A stretch of DNA of 64,000 nucleotides from Rhodococcus sovatensis (GTDB lineage: Bacteria; Actinomycetota; Actinomycetes; Mycobacteriales; Mycobacteriaceae): positions 4,836,001-4,900,000 of the forward strand of contig NZ_CP147846.1 of NCBI RefSeq assembly GCF_037327425.1, written 5' to 3'. The notes beneath the pieces are model-generated. The model was not told the origin of the DNA. It saw nothing but the letters and a program-made list of their open reading frames with translations, and did no database searches. Both the position numbers and the translations under genes were made by a program. How positions within the stretch are numbered: position 1 is the first letter of the stretch; every line of letters begins with the position of its first letter. Below, piece after piece: positions 24,665 to 34,175 of this stretch.

Positions 24665-26221
24665 GTGAGCGAGAGAAGGCGCAGAATCGCCAGCCCGGCC
24701 GAACCTGCGCCGGATCTGTCGTCGGACGGTCGTCGTGATCTGCCTGCGACGAACGATCCGACGACGGCTCAGCTCGCGGCGGTCATCGGCGGCCCGGTAG
24801 GCAGGCACGCGCTGATCGGGCGGCAACGTTTCATGACCCCGCTGCGTGTTCTGCTGCTGCTCGCCGTGGTGTTCCTGAGCTTCGGCTGGTTTGCGAAAGC
24901 CGGCTGTATTCAGCAGGCGCCCAACGGTCCCGACGGTTCGCTCGGGTTGGATTGGAGTGGCAGCCGTCAGTACGTGGCGATGTGCTACTCCGACACAGTT
25001 CCGTTGTTCGGTGCCGAGCGTCTCGACGAAGGTGCATTCCCGTACAAGAAGTCCTGGGAAGAAGTGGCTGCGGATGGTTCGACGCAGATTCGGTACATGG
25101 AGTACCCGGTGTTGTCGGGTCTGTACCAGTACGGGTCGATGCTCGTCGCGGAGGCGTGGAGCTCGGCCCCGTGGCTTCCGCAGGCGCTGCAGGTGGCCAT
25201 CTATTTCAACGTCGTCGCTATCGGCCTGGCATTGGCATGGCTGGTCACCGTATGGGCGACGGCGATGTCTGCGGGCCGGCGCATCTGGGACGCGGCTCTC
25301 GTCGCGGCGTCTCCGTTGGTCATCGTCCACGGCTTCACCAATTTCGACGCTCTGGCAACGGCATTCGCGGCCACCGGAGTGTTGGCGTGGGGAAGGAAAC
25401 GGCCCGTTCTTGCTGGAGTCCTGTTGGGGCTCGGCGGTGCGGCCAAGCTCTATCCGCTGTTGCTTCTCGGTCCGTTGCTCGTACTGTGTTGGCGCGCTGG
25501 CAAGCTACGCGACTGGGGTCAGGCGGCGTGCGCCGCACTCGCAGCATGGCTCGCGGTCAATCTCCCAATCGCGCTTCTGTATCCGAGCGGCTGGTACGAG
25601 TTCTTCCGGCTCAACTCGGCGCGTGGTGCCGATCCTGACTCGATCTACAACGTCGTGACGTCGTTCACCGGGTGGGGCGGGTTCGACGGTGTCCTCTATC
25701 CAGGGGATGAACCGATGATCCTCAATGCCGTGACGTTGGGGCTTTTCATTCTCGTGTGCGGAGCGGTGACGTACATCGCCATCAATGCGCCGACGAGACC
25801 ACGACTGGCGCAACTCGGCTTCCTCGTCGTTGCAGGATTTCTGCTGACAAACAAGGTGTGGAGCCCGCAGTACTCGTTGTGGTTGGTTCCGCTTGCCGTT
25901 CTGGCTTTGCCACATCGGCGAATTCTGCTCGCGTGGATGGCGATCGATGCACTTGTGTGGTTTCCGCGGATGTACTACTACCTCGGGATCGGCAACAAGG
26001 GTGTGCCGGAGCAGTGGTTCACGGGGACGATCGTCGTGCGCGATCTAGCGGTGATCGGTCTGTGCGCGTTGGTGGTGCGCCAGATCTACCGCCCGCGAGA
26101 GGATCTGGTTCGGCAGTTCGGCGTGGATGATCCGAACGGTGGCGTACTCGACCGTGCGCCGGATGCGCGGGTACGCGCGAAAACCGCTCCCGATCAAGCG
26201 GTTTCCGCGACGAGTCCCTAG
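24665..26221 (+). CDS. GT87-type polytopic membrane glycosyltransferase (Rv0051-like)
   Basis: A 518-residue membrane protein from GTG 24665, 10 bp after ponA. It has about ten hydrophobic segments and the GT-C features of the GT87 (polyprenol-phosphate-mannose mannosyltransferase) family: MEYPVLSGLYQYGSML, GFTNFDALATAFAATG, GLGGAAKLYPLLLLGPLL, and LTNKVWSPQYSLWLVPLAVL. It probably uses a lipid-linked sugar on the outer membrane face. It occupies the place of Rv0051. Its stop shares CTAG with the stop of the convergent TerD gene. A paralogue is encoded at 38733-40145. Acceptor unknown. Confidence 0.88.
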   Translation: MSERRRRIASPAEPAPDLSSDGRRDLPATNDPTTAQLAAVIGGPVGRHALIGRQRFMTPLRVLLLLAVVFLSFGWFAKAGCIQQAPNGPDGSLGLDWSGSRQYVAMCYSDTVPLFGAERLDEGAFPYKKSWEEVAADGSTQIRYMEYPVLSGLYQYGSMLVAEAWSSAPWLPQALQVAIYFNVVAIGLALAWLVTVWATAMSAGRRIWDAALVAASPLVIVHGFTNFDALATAFAATGVLAWGRKRPVLAGVLLGLGGAAKLYPLLLLGPLLVLCWRAGKLRDWGQAACAALAAWLAVNLPIALLYPSGWYEFFRLNSARGADPDSIYNVVTSFTGWGGFDGVLYPGDEPMILNAVTLGLFILVCGAVTYIAINAPTRPRLAQLGFLVVAGFLLTNKVWSPQYSLWLVPLAVLALPHRRILLAWMAIDALVWFPRMYYYLGIGNKGVPEQWFTGTIVVRDLAVIGLCALVVRQIYRPREDLVRQFGVDDPNGGVLDRAPDARVRAKTAPDQAVSATSP

Positions 26222-27456
26222 GCCTGGATGTACGGTCCGAGCTGCGGCACTGCTTCGCCCGCATGCTTTGCGTTGATGCCTTCGCCGAGTGCCTGGAGCT
26301 TCCAGTTGCCGCCGTCGCGGTAGACCTTGGCCATGACGAGACCGGTGAACGGCATGCCGCCTTGAAGGGTGAACCGTGCGAGCTCGGTGTTGTTGGTGTC
26401 GTCGACGAGTCGGCAGAAGGCATTGTCGATCTGCTCGAACGTCTGTCCGCGGTACGACGTGACCGTGAATACGATCGCAGTCACCTGCGGGGGCACCCGG
26501 GTCAGGTCGACGTTGATCACCTCGTCATCGCCTTCACCTTCTCCGGTGAGGTTGTCGCCTTGATGCAGAATCGAACTGTCCTTGGACTTCAACTGCCCGT
26601 AGTAGACGACATCGGCGACGTTCCGACCTGCGAACATGATCGCGGAGGCATCGAGGTCGATGTTGCCGCCCTTCCCGCCGCCGCCGAAAAAGCTGGTCTT
26701 CTTCGGTGCCTGAACCGGGTCCCAGCCCAGCCCCATTCGGATGGTCGTCAGCGCAACGCCGCCGTCCTTCTTCAGGGTGACCTTCTGACCCTTGGTGAGG
26801 CTGACGGGCCTTGACTTCGTTAGGCTGACCTCAGGCGGTCCGGAGGGCGCAGGCGGTGGGGTGGGAGCTGCAGCGGGCGGTGGGGTGCGCGGTGGCGCCG
26901 GTGTGGCCGCTGGTTGGGCCGCTGGTTGGGAGGCGGGAGCGTCGTCGACTGACACACCGTGATCGGTCACGAGGGCGGCGAAGCCACCCGCGTAGCCCTG
27001 GCCGACCGCGCGGACCTTCCACGCGCCCGAGCGTCGGTAGATCTCGACCGCGATGACGATGGACTCACTGCTCAGACCGTCGATCGTGTAGTGGAAGAGC
27101 GCAGTGCCCTGGCCATCCGAGACGGTGGCGGTGGGTGGGGCGGAACGACCGAAGCTGCTCGACGAGTCCTCGAGGGTGATGACCGCGCGGATCTGTTCGA
27201 TGTCGGCAGGAACCTGGGCCAGCGAGATCGCCAGTTGTGCAGGCTGTCCCGCAGGGCCGGGCACCAGACGGACGCCAGGGCCGGTCGGCTGATTGAAGAA
27301 CACGAAGTCCGCGTCGGACCGTACTTTCCCGTTGGCACCGACCATCAGTGCGGACAGGTCGGCGGGCGCGGTGAGTCGCACCGAGACGACGACGTCGCCT
27401 GCAGTGATCGGGCCGTTCTGGCCCTTTGCCAAGGGCTGGCCGGCTGGAGCAGACAT
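26218..27456 (-). CDS. Double TerD-domain stress protein
   Basis: A 412-residue protein with two TerD domains joined by a Pro/Ala-rich linker (about residues 185-225). ATG 27456 (MSAPAGQPLAKGQNG) has AAGGA 8 nt upstream. Domain 1 has FVFFNQPTGPGVRLV and ESIVIAVEIYRRSGAWKVRAVGQGYAGG. Domain 2 is the better preserved, with MGLGWDP, NIDLDASAIMF, GDNLTGEGEGDDE (calcium-binding loop) and KVYRDGGNWKLQALGEG. TerD proteins bind calcium and act in tellurite/chemical stress responses; the exact mechanism is unresolved. It is the outermost gene of the Ter island and is convergent with the GT87 gene. Confidence 0.9.
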   Translation of the reverse strand: MSAPAGQPLAKGQNGPITAGDVVVSVRLTAPADLSALMVGANGKVRSDADFVFFNQPTGPGVRLVPGPAGQPAQLAISLAQVPADIEQIRAVITLEDSSSSFGRSAPPTATVSDGQGTALFHYTIDGLSSESIVIAVEIYRRSGAWKVRAVGQGYAGGFAALVTDHGVSVDDAPASQPAAQPAATPAPPRTPPPAAAPTPPPAPSGPPEVSLTKSRPVSLTKGQKVTLKKDGGVALTTIRMGLGWDPVQAPKKTSFFGGGGKGGNIDLDASAIMFAGRNVADVVYYGQLKSKDSSILHQGDNLTGEGEGDDEVINVDLTRVPPQVTAIVFTVTSYRGQTFEQIDNAFCRLVDDTNNTELARFTLQGGMPFTGLVMAKVYRDGGNWKLQALGEGINAKHAGEAVPQLGPYIQA

Positions 27457-27553
27457 ACAGGAAGTCCTTCGTCTCGGTGTGAAGATGCTGCACACCAATG
27501 TACTGGGTGGAATTGTCCGAATCCCGAACCCCGAAAACCGGCTGGTCGATGTG

Positions 27554-28318
27554 TCAGGAAGGCAGCGTTGCCATCTCGACGAGGTTCCTTATCTCCGAAG
27601 CTAGTTCGGCGGTGGACACGGGTATGACACTGATGTGCGACGAATGTCGAATCATGTACCGACCGTCGTCGTCGAAATCCACCCACTGCACACCGGTTGT
27701 ACCTTCGGTGAGCCTGCTGTCCGGTGCGGGACCTGCGCACACCAGAATTTCACCGGCGCTCGACGGTGCTCGCGAGAACAGCCGCTCGTAGCGCACGTCA
27801 TCGGTCGTTCGGGGTGTGCTGGACAGCAGCGGTGAACTCGAGTCGTTGTCGGTGGGCCGCGCAGGTCGGTCGACGTCGATCCTCGGACTGGTCCCGCTGC
27901 CGACTTCGGGTAGAACTGCCAGAACCGCGCCCACGCTCCGGAACGGCTCCATCAGCTGCACGGTGACGTCCTCGCCGGAGCGGTCGTCGATGCCCGGCCG
28001 TTGGGTCAGCACGGCGGCGGCGTCGAAGCCGATGGCCGCGTGGGCCCGAAGCTTCTGGTGCGCCGATTGCCCCACTCGGACGTGGCCGACAAGTTCGACG
28101 CGTACCCGCGGCTCGACCACGGTGTGCACCGCGGCGCGCAAGTCCGCGTCCATGAACGGTGCGACGGTGTTCGAAGCCTCCTGACGTTGCCGGTGGTAAT
28201 CGGCGGCGGAGTCGGCATCCGGTCTGAACTGCAGTGGAAACGGAAGCCGATCGCGCCCGGCCTGTTCCATGAGCATCCGAAATGGAAGGCCCTCGAAGGT
28301 CCAACGACGATCGTTCAC
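27554..28318 (-). CDS. ESX secretion-associated EspG-family protein
   Basis: A 254-residue cytoplasmic protein from GTG 28318, overlapping the PPE-like gene stop by 4 nt (GTGA). It begins RRWTFEGLPFRMLMEQAG and contains LPFPLQFRP and VELVGHVRVGQSAHQKLRAHAAIGFDAAAVLTQ, as in EspG chaperones. These bind PE/PPE-type substrates before ESX (type VII) export. The coupling to a PPE-like gene supports this role. No EccB, EccC, EccD or MycP gene lies nearby, so the secretion machine must be encoded elsewhere. Assignment rests on pattern recognition and context. Confidence 0.75.
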   Translation of the reverse strand: MNDRRWTFEGLPFRMLMEQAGRDRLPFPLQFRPDADSAADYHRQRQEASNTVAPFMDADLRAAVHTVVEPRVRVELVGHVRVGQSAHQKLRAHAAIGFDAAAVLTQRPGIDDRSGEDVTVQLMEPFRSVGAVLAVLPEVGSGTSPRIDVDRPARPTDNDSSSPLLSSTPRTTDDVRYERLFSRAPSSAGEILVCAGPAPDSRLTEGTTGVQWVDFDDDGRYMIRHSSHISVIPVSTAELASEIRNLVEMATLPS

Positions 28319-29733
28319 TCGCCGAGCACCGGCGGTGCAACAAGCGGTAGTGAGCCGATCAAGTCGTCCCCGTTCACCGCGTCGATCAGATATCCCGGGG
28401 TCGCGTGCACGTCGTCGTCGCCACCCGGACCGCCGCGTCCGCCGGCCGGTGCCATGCCTCCCATTCCGCCCATTCCCGGAGCTCCGACGCGTCCGGCCGC
28501 GGCAGCCCCTCCCGATGCGACACCGCCGGCACTCGAGCCGAGGCCACCGCCCTGAGCGCTTCCCAGTGCCGAGCCACCTCCTGCCCCGCCGAGCGATCCG
28601 GATCCACCGAACCTGCCCCCGGTCCCACCTGACGCCGACCGCCCTCCCGGGACGCCCTGCCCCGTCGCCATAGACCCGCCGTACGGGGAGCCAGACGTCG
28701 AGTTGCTCCCGGCGCCCTGACTCCCGGTGCCCTGACCCGCGGGTCCCGAAGTGCCGGCTCCGGACTGTTGTCCCGCGTTCGGTGATTCGGATGGCGCCCA
28801 GTTCGACGCCTGCGTGGCGGTGTCCTGGGGCGTCGCCCCTGTCTGCGGTTGGGCCTGCGAATCGGAGGCGCCAGGAGCGGTTCCCGGTGTGCCTTGTCCC
28901 GGTGTGTCCTGCCCCGAACCTCCCGATCCGGATCCGTCCGACCCGAATCCGGAGTAAGGAATGGGGCTGGAATCCGTTCGTGGGTCGATCCTCAGACCAG
29001 GCGACGTGATGGGTGTGTCGGTTCCGTTCAGTGGGTTCACTGCCGGCGGTAGTACCGGAACCTCTACGGCCGCTTGACGAATGACCGGTGCGTAGTGCGT
29101 TTTCATCACCGACCGCGCCGCTTCCTCGGCTTCCTCGTGCACGTGTTGGATGCTCTTCATGTCTCCGGGCAGGAACGTCCTCGTACCCCAGGTCAGCGCA
29201 TCGAGGATCTTCTCCCCGCCGGCGTAGGGGACGGGCGGCGGCAGCATCGCTTTCGTGCTCGTGACGCCGCCGTAGCTTTCCATGACCTTGGTCGCCAATG
29301 TGTCCGCAGACAACATAAGTTCGACGGACGAGTTGGCGTACTTCTGCACGCCCTGGCCTGCAGCATCTGCCGCGGCACCCTGCCAGTTGGTGCCGATCTG
29401 ATCCGCGATCTGCTTGGAGAACGCGGCGGCACTCCGCGCTGCCTCGAATCCGAGCGCGCGCCAGTTGTTCGAGGTTTGGTCGATAGTCGCGGGATCCAGG
29501 CTGCCGGCCTTCGCCCAGATGTCTTCGTGGGACATCGCGTCGAACGGATCGTCGGCAACCGGATTCGAATCGAACTGGGCGGAGTACCCAGCCCTGGTGG
29601 CGAAGTCGCGCTTGAGTGCATCAGCGAACTGCTGCATGAAGTCGGTGTCGTCCGTGCTGGCGGTTGTCGCGATGTGCGCGAGCCTCTCGAGCTCGCGGCT
29701 CAGATCACCGATGCTGATCGGTTCGGGGCTCAC
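28315..29733 (-). CDS. PPE/WXG-like type VII secretion substrate with Gly-rich tail
   Basis: A 472-residue protein from GTG 29733 with GAGG close upstream. The N-terminal 200 residues are helical with SNNWRALGFEAARSAAAF and IGTNWQGAAADAAGQGV, a WxG turn between helices. From about residue 240 it becomes a low-complexity Gly/Ser/Gln region, ending VNGDDLIGSLPLVAPPVLGE. The architecture resembles PPE proteins or rhodococcal WXG100-like long proteins exported by ESX systems. The stop overlaps the EspG-like start, so substrate and chaperone are made together. It sits between TerD and the HAD/PRTase genes of the Ter island. Confidence 0.75.
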   Translation of the reverse strand: MSPEPISIGDLSRELERLAHIATTASTDDTDFMQQFADALKRDFATRAGYSAQFDSNPVADDPFDAMSHEDIWAKAGSLDPATIDQTSNNWRALGFEAARSAAAFSKQIADQIGTNWQGAAADAAGQGVQKYANSSVELMLSADTLATKVMESYGGVTSTKAMLPPPVPYAGGEKILDALTWGTRTFLPGDMKSIQHVHEEAEEAARSVMKTHYAPVIRQAAVEVPVLPPAVNPLNGTDTPITSPGLRIDPRTDSSPIPYSGFGSDGSGSGGSGQDTPGQGTPGTAPGASDSQAQPQTGATPQDTATQASNWAPSESPNAGQQSGAGTSGPAGQGTGSQGAGSNSTSGSPYGGSMATGQGVPGGRSASGGTGGRFGGSGSLGGAGGGSALGSAQGGGLGSSAGGVASGGAAAAGRVGAPGMGGMGGMAPAGGRGGPGGDDDVHATPGYLIDAVNGDDLIGSLPLVAPPVLGE

Positions 29734-29856
29734 GACACCTCACCGGCCCTGCTGCGTCGCACACGAGAACCACTGCGCATTTTCGACTACCCCCTGTGTT
29801 CGAGACAGAACAGTGCGTACAAACACCACTTGTCTACTTGGACGCAAGAGCGGCCG

Positions 29857-30669
29857 TTATGGTTCCACCCGACCCTCGACTTGTTCACCGAGCCAGGCGA
29901 GGATTTCCTCCCCTGCCCTCCCCCCAGACGTCGCGGTCACCGTGAGTCCACGGTATTGGAAGTTCAGTGCCTCCAATTCGCCGTGCGCGGGACGAATCGC
30001 GCGGTCGGCGGCTATCAGCATGTCGGCATCGAGAGCGCCGTCGCCCGCAGCGAGCGTGAGGGGCCGAGCACTCAGAGCACCCTCGTCGACGCACCGCTTC
30101 ACTACCTCGGCCACAGCCTTGCTCTTACTGACCATGTCGGGCATCGTGTAGATCTTGCGGCCCTGCTGCGAGACATTCCATCCGCGTGCAACACACCACT
30201 GGGACCATTCGGTGAGGAAACCGTCGGGGACCTGTGCCGGTTCGACGACGAGATAACAGAACAAGTCATCCGCGGTTCGTCGCTTCAGTACCCACTCGCC
30301 GACAGCGCGCGCATCCAGTTCGGCCCGGATCCGGTCGAGACCCACCTCGTGGAAATTCGCTCGCCACTGCGGATCGGGTTCACCGTCGACGAGGATGTTC
30401 CCGCCGTTGCTGGTGATGGCGTACCGCCACGGTGCACCCGGCAGGGCGATTCGTTGGAACTGTTCGATGGTGCGCGTCGTCGTCGGCACGACGACGGCAA
30501 CCGAGCAGAGCTTGTCGAGTCGGCTCGCGGCGTCGATGGTCATGTAGGACAGTGGCCCGCCGTCGTACATCTCGACGCAGGTGACCGAGTCGTCGACGGG
30601 GAAGCCCAGCGCAGCACGCGAGTAGATCATCGTCCGATCCAGATCGACGGAGGCGAGAGTGTTCTTCAC
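29857..30669 (-). CDS. HAD-superfamily hydrolase of the Ter cluster
   Basis: A 270-residue protein from GTG 30669, overlapping the upstream stop by 4 nt. Motif I is read as ASVDLDRTMIYSRAAL (DxDxT), with motif II in SVAVVVPTTTRT, a cap region (ANFHEVGLDRIRAEL), and the C-terminal AAGDGALDADMLIAADRAIRPAHGEL as motif III/IV. This suits a Cof-type phosphatase on a small phosphorylated metabolite. In Ter clusters such HAD enzymes go with a PRTase, a CitE-like lyase and StiP, and have been proposed to make a nucleoside-like metabolite (Anantharaman and colleagues). The substrate is unknown. Confidence 0.88.
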   Translation of the reverse strand: MKNTLASVDLDRTMIYSRAALGFPVDDSVTCVEMYDGGPLSYMTIDAASRLDKLCSVAVVVPTTTRTIEQFQRIALPGAPWRYAITSNGGNILVDGEPDPQWRANFHEVGLDRIRAELDARAVGEWVLKRRTADDLFCYLVVEPAQVPDGFLTEWSQWCVARGWNVSQQGRKIYTMPDMVSKSKAVAEVVKRCVDEGALSARPLTLAAGDGALDADMLIAADRAIRPAHGELEALNFQYRGLTVTATSGGRAGEEILAWLGEQVEGRVEP

Positions 30670-32993
30670 GTGACGTCCTTGATCAGTCCCATGCACGAAT
30701 ACGCCAGGTCGGGCACTTCGACGACGGGGACGCCTCTGGCTTCGGCGAGCATGCGGATGTGCTTGTGTTCCGGTGCAGTCTCCTCACGTACGAGAACTCG
30801 CCATGGTACGCGGCGCAGTAACACCCTCGTGGTCTCGCCGACACCGGGTTTGACGAAATTGACGTGCGAGATTCCGAACTGCTGGCGCACCTTTTCCACC
30901 GACGCCCAGCCACTCCAGCTGGGGTTTCGGTCCGATCCTGCGACTTCTGCCGCCGCCGTTTCGGCAGCCGTGCGCACTGAGGCGAAGTGACTGGACACCG
31001 TGTCGAGCAGGTGGTTCGACACGTCCTCTGCGGCGAGTTCGGCATAGTACTTCGCGCCGTGGAAGTCGCCGTCCCGGATGAGGGCATCGTTGAGAACTGT
31101 GCGCGAAACAAGTCCGGATACAGTCGAATTGAGGCATGCGGATGCGATGAGGAAGTCGTCCCTCGTGCCGTAGGTGCGTGCGCAGTGCCCGGGATCGGCG
31201 AGGACGGCCAGATCGTCGTCGAACTCGGCACCGTCGAACTCCGCCAATGCCGCCGAGAGTTCGCGGGCGATCGCACCTTTTCCGGTCCACCCGTCGACGA
31301 ACACGATCGACCGCGAATCGTGATGATCGGCCATATAGCGCAGGGCCACGGCGTCGATGCCTCGGTCTCGCACGATCGAGACCGCATAGTGCGGCAGTTC
31401 CAGCCCGTGCATCTCGAATGCCCAACGCCGCATCAGGATACCGACCGGGGTTCCTGCTCGTGCCAGCGAGGCGAGCACGATGTCGTGACCGCGTTCGGCG
31501 AGAACGAGCTCGGTGACGGTGCCCACGGCGAGGGCAAGTCGGGATGCGCTGTCGTGCAACACTGTTTCGAACAACTCCCGATATGCCGAGTCCGGCTGGT
31601 ACTCGACGGGCAGGGATTCGGCGTAGTGCGCGGTACCGGCCTGAATCTTCTTCTCGCGCTCGGCGATGTCGGCTTCCAGCGCCACAGCCGACAGATCCTT
31701 CAGCAGCCAGGTGACCTCGTGTGGGGCGTACGAACCGAACTCGGGGCCTGTCAACGGTACAGCTCGCCGCGACACCGTCAGGGACGCTGGATCCGCCCCG
31801 CGAACGACGACCACCAGCACGTCGGCGCCCGACGCTGCGATCGTCTTGGCCGCACCAGCGGCGTCGAACAGCAACTCGGTGTCGGCTGGCTCGTCGACGA
31901 CCAACACGATCAGCGCGTCCTCCGGTCCCGACGCATTGTAGACGTAGCGGGCTTCGGCTTCCCCGAGTTCAGGTGCGAGGAAACGGAACCCGCGACGAAG
32001 TGGATAACCGGGCTCGTCGAGTACGTAGGCCGGGGAGCGAGTCGTCGTCTGGAACAGAGCAGGGTGCCCGCGGTCCGCCAACGCGGACGCGACCCGCAGC
32101 GGCAGGTACATCAGTTCCTCGTGGCCGAGAACGACGACGGCCCGACCGGGGGTCATCGCGGCGGCAGCGACGGCAGCGACCTCGGCGACGGCGGCTTCGA
32201 AGGGCGCGGCGTCGGAGGCGAGAAAGCCATGACGTCCGCCGTCTGGAACGGTTGCCGGCCATGAGGCATCGACACGGGTGACGGTCCCCGCGACCCCGCC
32301 TACAGGGTTGTATTCGGGGTCGGGAAGTCCCGCGACCGAGTCGACCAGATTCTCGTCGAGCGCTACGCTCCCCTGTGCGAGGCTGACGCTGTCGATGACG
32401 ACGCCGAGTTCTGTTGCAACGGAATCGGATTCGATTCGGTGCTCGGGTGCCCGCATGTCGACGAGCGAGGCGATGATGTAGTGGGTGCGCGGGGTGACGG
32501 CGTGCATGGAACGTACCGCTTCGAGCGCCGTCGTCCCAGTCGAGATCTCGTCGTCGACCAACACCAGTGGTAGTTGCGGTGCCAGGACTCCCGCCGATGT
32601 GGGAAGCAGGCGGTGATCGGTTGCGTGCGAGTGGCCTTCCTGGAACTCCGCGTACACGTCGATTTCGGGGACGGTGCGACGCGTCGAGTGCAGGTAGCAG
32701 TGTGCACCCAGTCGGGCTGCAACGCCGTGGCCCAATCCGGTTGCCGTTTCGGCGAATCCGAGCACATCGACGTCCGATCCACCGACGGTGGCGAGTACCA
32801 GATCGGCGAGTCGATCGGCCGCGTCGGTGACGACTGCCGGGTCGACCGGGATGTGCTTGCCGAGAACTTCTGAGACCAGGAGGTGTGCGCGTCGGGGGTT
32901 GCGACGCAGGCCGGGGCGAACCAGCGTCTCGACCGACCACCGCGAGGACCTTCCGGTCGAGGCGAGGCGAATTCCCGAGGTCGATTCGATCAT
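30666..32993 (-). CDS. PRTase-TRSP-StiP-PELOTA multidomain protein of the Ter cluster
   Basis: A 775-residue protein. Residues about 20-215 are a phosphoribosyltransferase with the PRPP loop LVLVDDEISTGTTA (about 143-156). Residues 225-375 resemble the TRSP domain that follows such PRTases (NPVGGVAGTVTRVDASW, GHEELMYLPLRVASAL, TTTRSPAYV). From about 418 comes a StiP-type region (FGSYAPHEVTWLLKDLS, YRELFETVLHD, VFVDGWTGKGAI). The C-terminus (HKHIRMLAEARGVPVVEV) resembles a PELOTA RNA-binding domain. In many Ter clusters these are separate genes; here they are fused. The ATGA overlap with the lyase gene couples them. Confidence 0.85.
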   Translation of the reverse strand: MIESTSGIRLASTGRSSRWSVETLVRPGLRRNPRRAHLLVSEVLGKHIPVDPAVVTDAADRLADLVLATVGGSDVDVLGFAETATGLGHGVAARLGAHCYLHSTRRTVPEIDVYAEFQEGHSHATDHRLLPTSAGVLAPQLPLVLVDDEISTGTTALEAVRSMHAVTPRTHYIIASLVDMRAPEHRIESDSVATELGVVIDSVSLAQGSVALDENLVDSVAGLPDPEYNPVGGVAGTVTRVDASWPATVPDGGRHGFLASDAAPFEAAVAEVAAVAAAAMTPGRAVVVLGHEELMYLPLRVASALADRGHPALFQTTTRSPAYVLDEPGYPLRRGFRFLAPELGEAEARYVYNASGPEDALIVLVVDEPADTELLFDAAGAAKTIAASGADVLVVVVRGADPASLTVSRRAVPLTGPEFGSYAPHEVTWLLKDLSAVALEADIAEREKKIQAGTAHYAESLPVEYQPDSAYRELFETVLHDSASRLALAVGTVTELVLAERGHDIVLASLARAGTPVGILMRRWAFEMHGLELPHYAVSIVRDRGIDAVALRYMADHHDSRSIVFVDGWTGKGAIARELSAALAEFDGAEFDDDLAVLADPGHCARTYGTRDDFLIASACLNSTVSGLVSRTVLNDALIRDGDFHGAKYYAELAAEDVSNHLLDTVSSHFASVRTAAETAAAEVAGSDRNPSWSGWASVEKVRQQFGISHVNFVKPGVGETTRVLLRRVPWRVLVREETAPEHKHIRMLAEARGVPVVEVPDLAYSCMGLIKDVT

Positions 32994-34147
32994 CGGCCCG
33001 CCAGTTCCGTCAGGAGGTCGACGAACGAAATTCCCTCGTTGGTGACTCCGAATGCCTTTGCCCGCAAAATGGTTTGGCGCGCCCAGTTTCGGTGGGGGCC
33101 GAGCTCGTTCATCTTGTTCCGGTAGCCGGATGCGCGCACGCCCCCAGCGTCGGACTCGAGAATGTCGACGGCATCGTGGTACTCCTCGTGGGTCACGGCG
33201 GACAGTGCGTGCACTGCGGCGACGTGCGATGGGTGGATGACGGTCTTGCCTTGAATTCCATTGGCGCGGTCGAGGGCGACCTCGCGCAGCAGCGCATCGA
33301 GATCATGGCTGACCAGTTGCTGACGGAAGCGGACTGCCTCCTGCTCGGCGAACGGAGTCTGGCGGAGCATGGGGCGAAACATTCGCTCGTGGTCGGCGAA
33401 GTACTCCCAGACCGGACCGGTGATGACGAATCCCGAGTCATCGGTTCGCGCAAGGTGGTTGACGATAGCGCTGATCGCATCGGCTACGACTCGCACGTCG
33501 TAGATAGTCAGATCGCGGTCGCGCCGGATTCCGAACATCCCGCACATGTCGGTGGCACCGATGCGGACGGCGAGGACCCGATCGCGGTGTCGGTGCAGCA
33601 GTGCACGAATGGCGGCGAGCTCGGAATCTCTGGTTTCGCGAAAGACGATCTCGGGGGATTCGAGAACCGGCATGGCCAGCAGTCTCCGCCCGTGCGCGAC
33701 CGATGCGTCGGCGATTGCGTCGAGGAACTCGCCACCTCCGGCTGCGGTGAATTTCGGAAGCACGAAGCCCGACAGCGAAGACGTACCCGGACCGATCGAC
33801 TTGCAGATGCGGCGAATCTGCTCGGGATTACGAGCACGCACGAACAGGAGGGACCCGAACACGTCGGCCGAGTCGAGCTTCTGGAGCGAATCGACCGTGT
33901 TGGTGATCGCTTCTTCGAGGTTGTGATCGGCGACCGCGTCTTCCAGGTCGATCACGAGGGAGCACACACCCTCGGCGGACCGTTTGACGAGCGTCTCGGC
34001 GAGGTCCGGTCGAGTCGCGGGCATGTACAGGGTCGCACCGAGAGCCGTTGCGATGACTGACAAGTCTCCCGCAGTGTCGATCTGTTTCGGCGCGCGCAGG
34101 AACAGCCGGTCCAGCACTGCTGCGTCGAGATGTCTGAAGTGTTGCAC
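32990..34147 (-). CDS. HpcH/HpaI aldolase / citrate lyase beta-like protein of the Ter cluster
   Basis: A 385-residue TIM-barrel lyase from GTG 34147. Signature stretches are TLYMPATRPDLAETLVKR, GVCSLVIDLEDAVADHNLEEA, LSGFVLPKFTAAGGGEF, LAVRIGATDMCGMFGIRR and GIQGKTVIHPSHVAAVHAL. DLEDAV and the GATD block carry the usual Mg2+/acid ligands of the CitE fold. The substrate is unknown. In Ter clusters this lyase accompanies the PRTase and HAD genes, presumably in making a small metabolite. Its stop overlaps the next start (ATGA). Confidence 0.9.
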   Translation of the reverse strand: MQHFRHLDAAVLDRLFLRAPKQIDTAGDLSVIATALGATLYMPATRPDLAETLVKRSAEGVCSLVIDLEDAVADHNLEEAITNTVDSLQKLDSADVFGSLLFVRARNPEQIRRICKSIGPGTSSLSGFVLPKFTAAGGGEFLDAIADASVAHGRRLLAMPVLESPEIVFRETRDSELAAIRALLHRHRDRVLAVRIGATDMCGMFGIRRDRDLTIYDVRVVADAISAIVNHLARTDDSGFVITGPVWEYFADHERMFRPMLRQTPFAEQEAVRFRQQLVSHDLDALLREVALDRANGIQGKTVIHPSHVAAVHALSAVTHEEYHDAVDILESDAGGVRASGYRNKMNELGPHRNWARQTILRAKAFGVTNEGISFVDLLTELAGR

Positions 34148-34175
34148 CGATGTCCTTAATGTCCGTGGCGAGTGA

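Noticed and set aside
26218..26221. Overlapping convergent stop codons (also at 58172-58175)
   Set aside because: Shared CTAG or TTAG stops of convergent genes are unusual but common enough in compact genomes; no functional signal is implied.
30987..32264. 425-codon plus-strand frame opposite the PRTase-StiP gene
   Set aside because: It mirrors the codon pattern of the minus-strand gene, has no start signal, and the minus-strand product has readable domain motifs.
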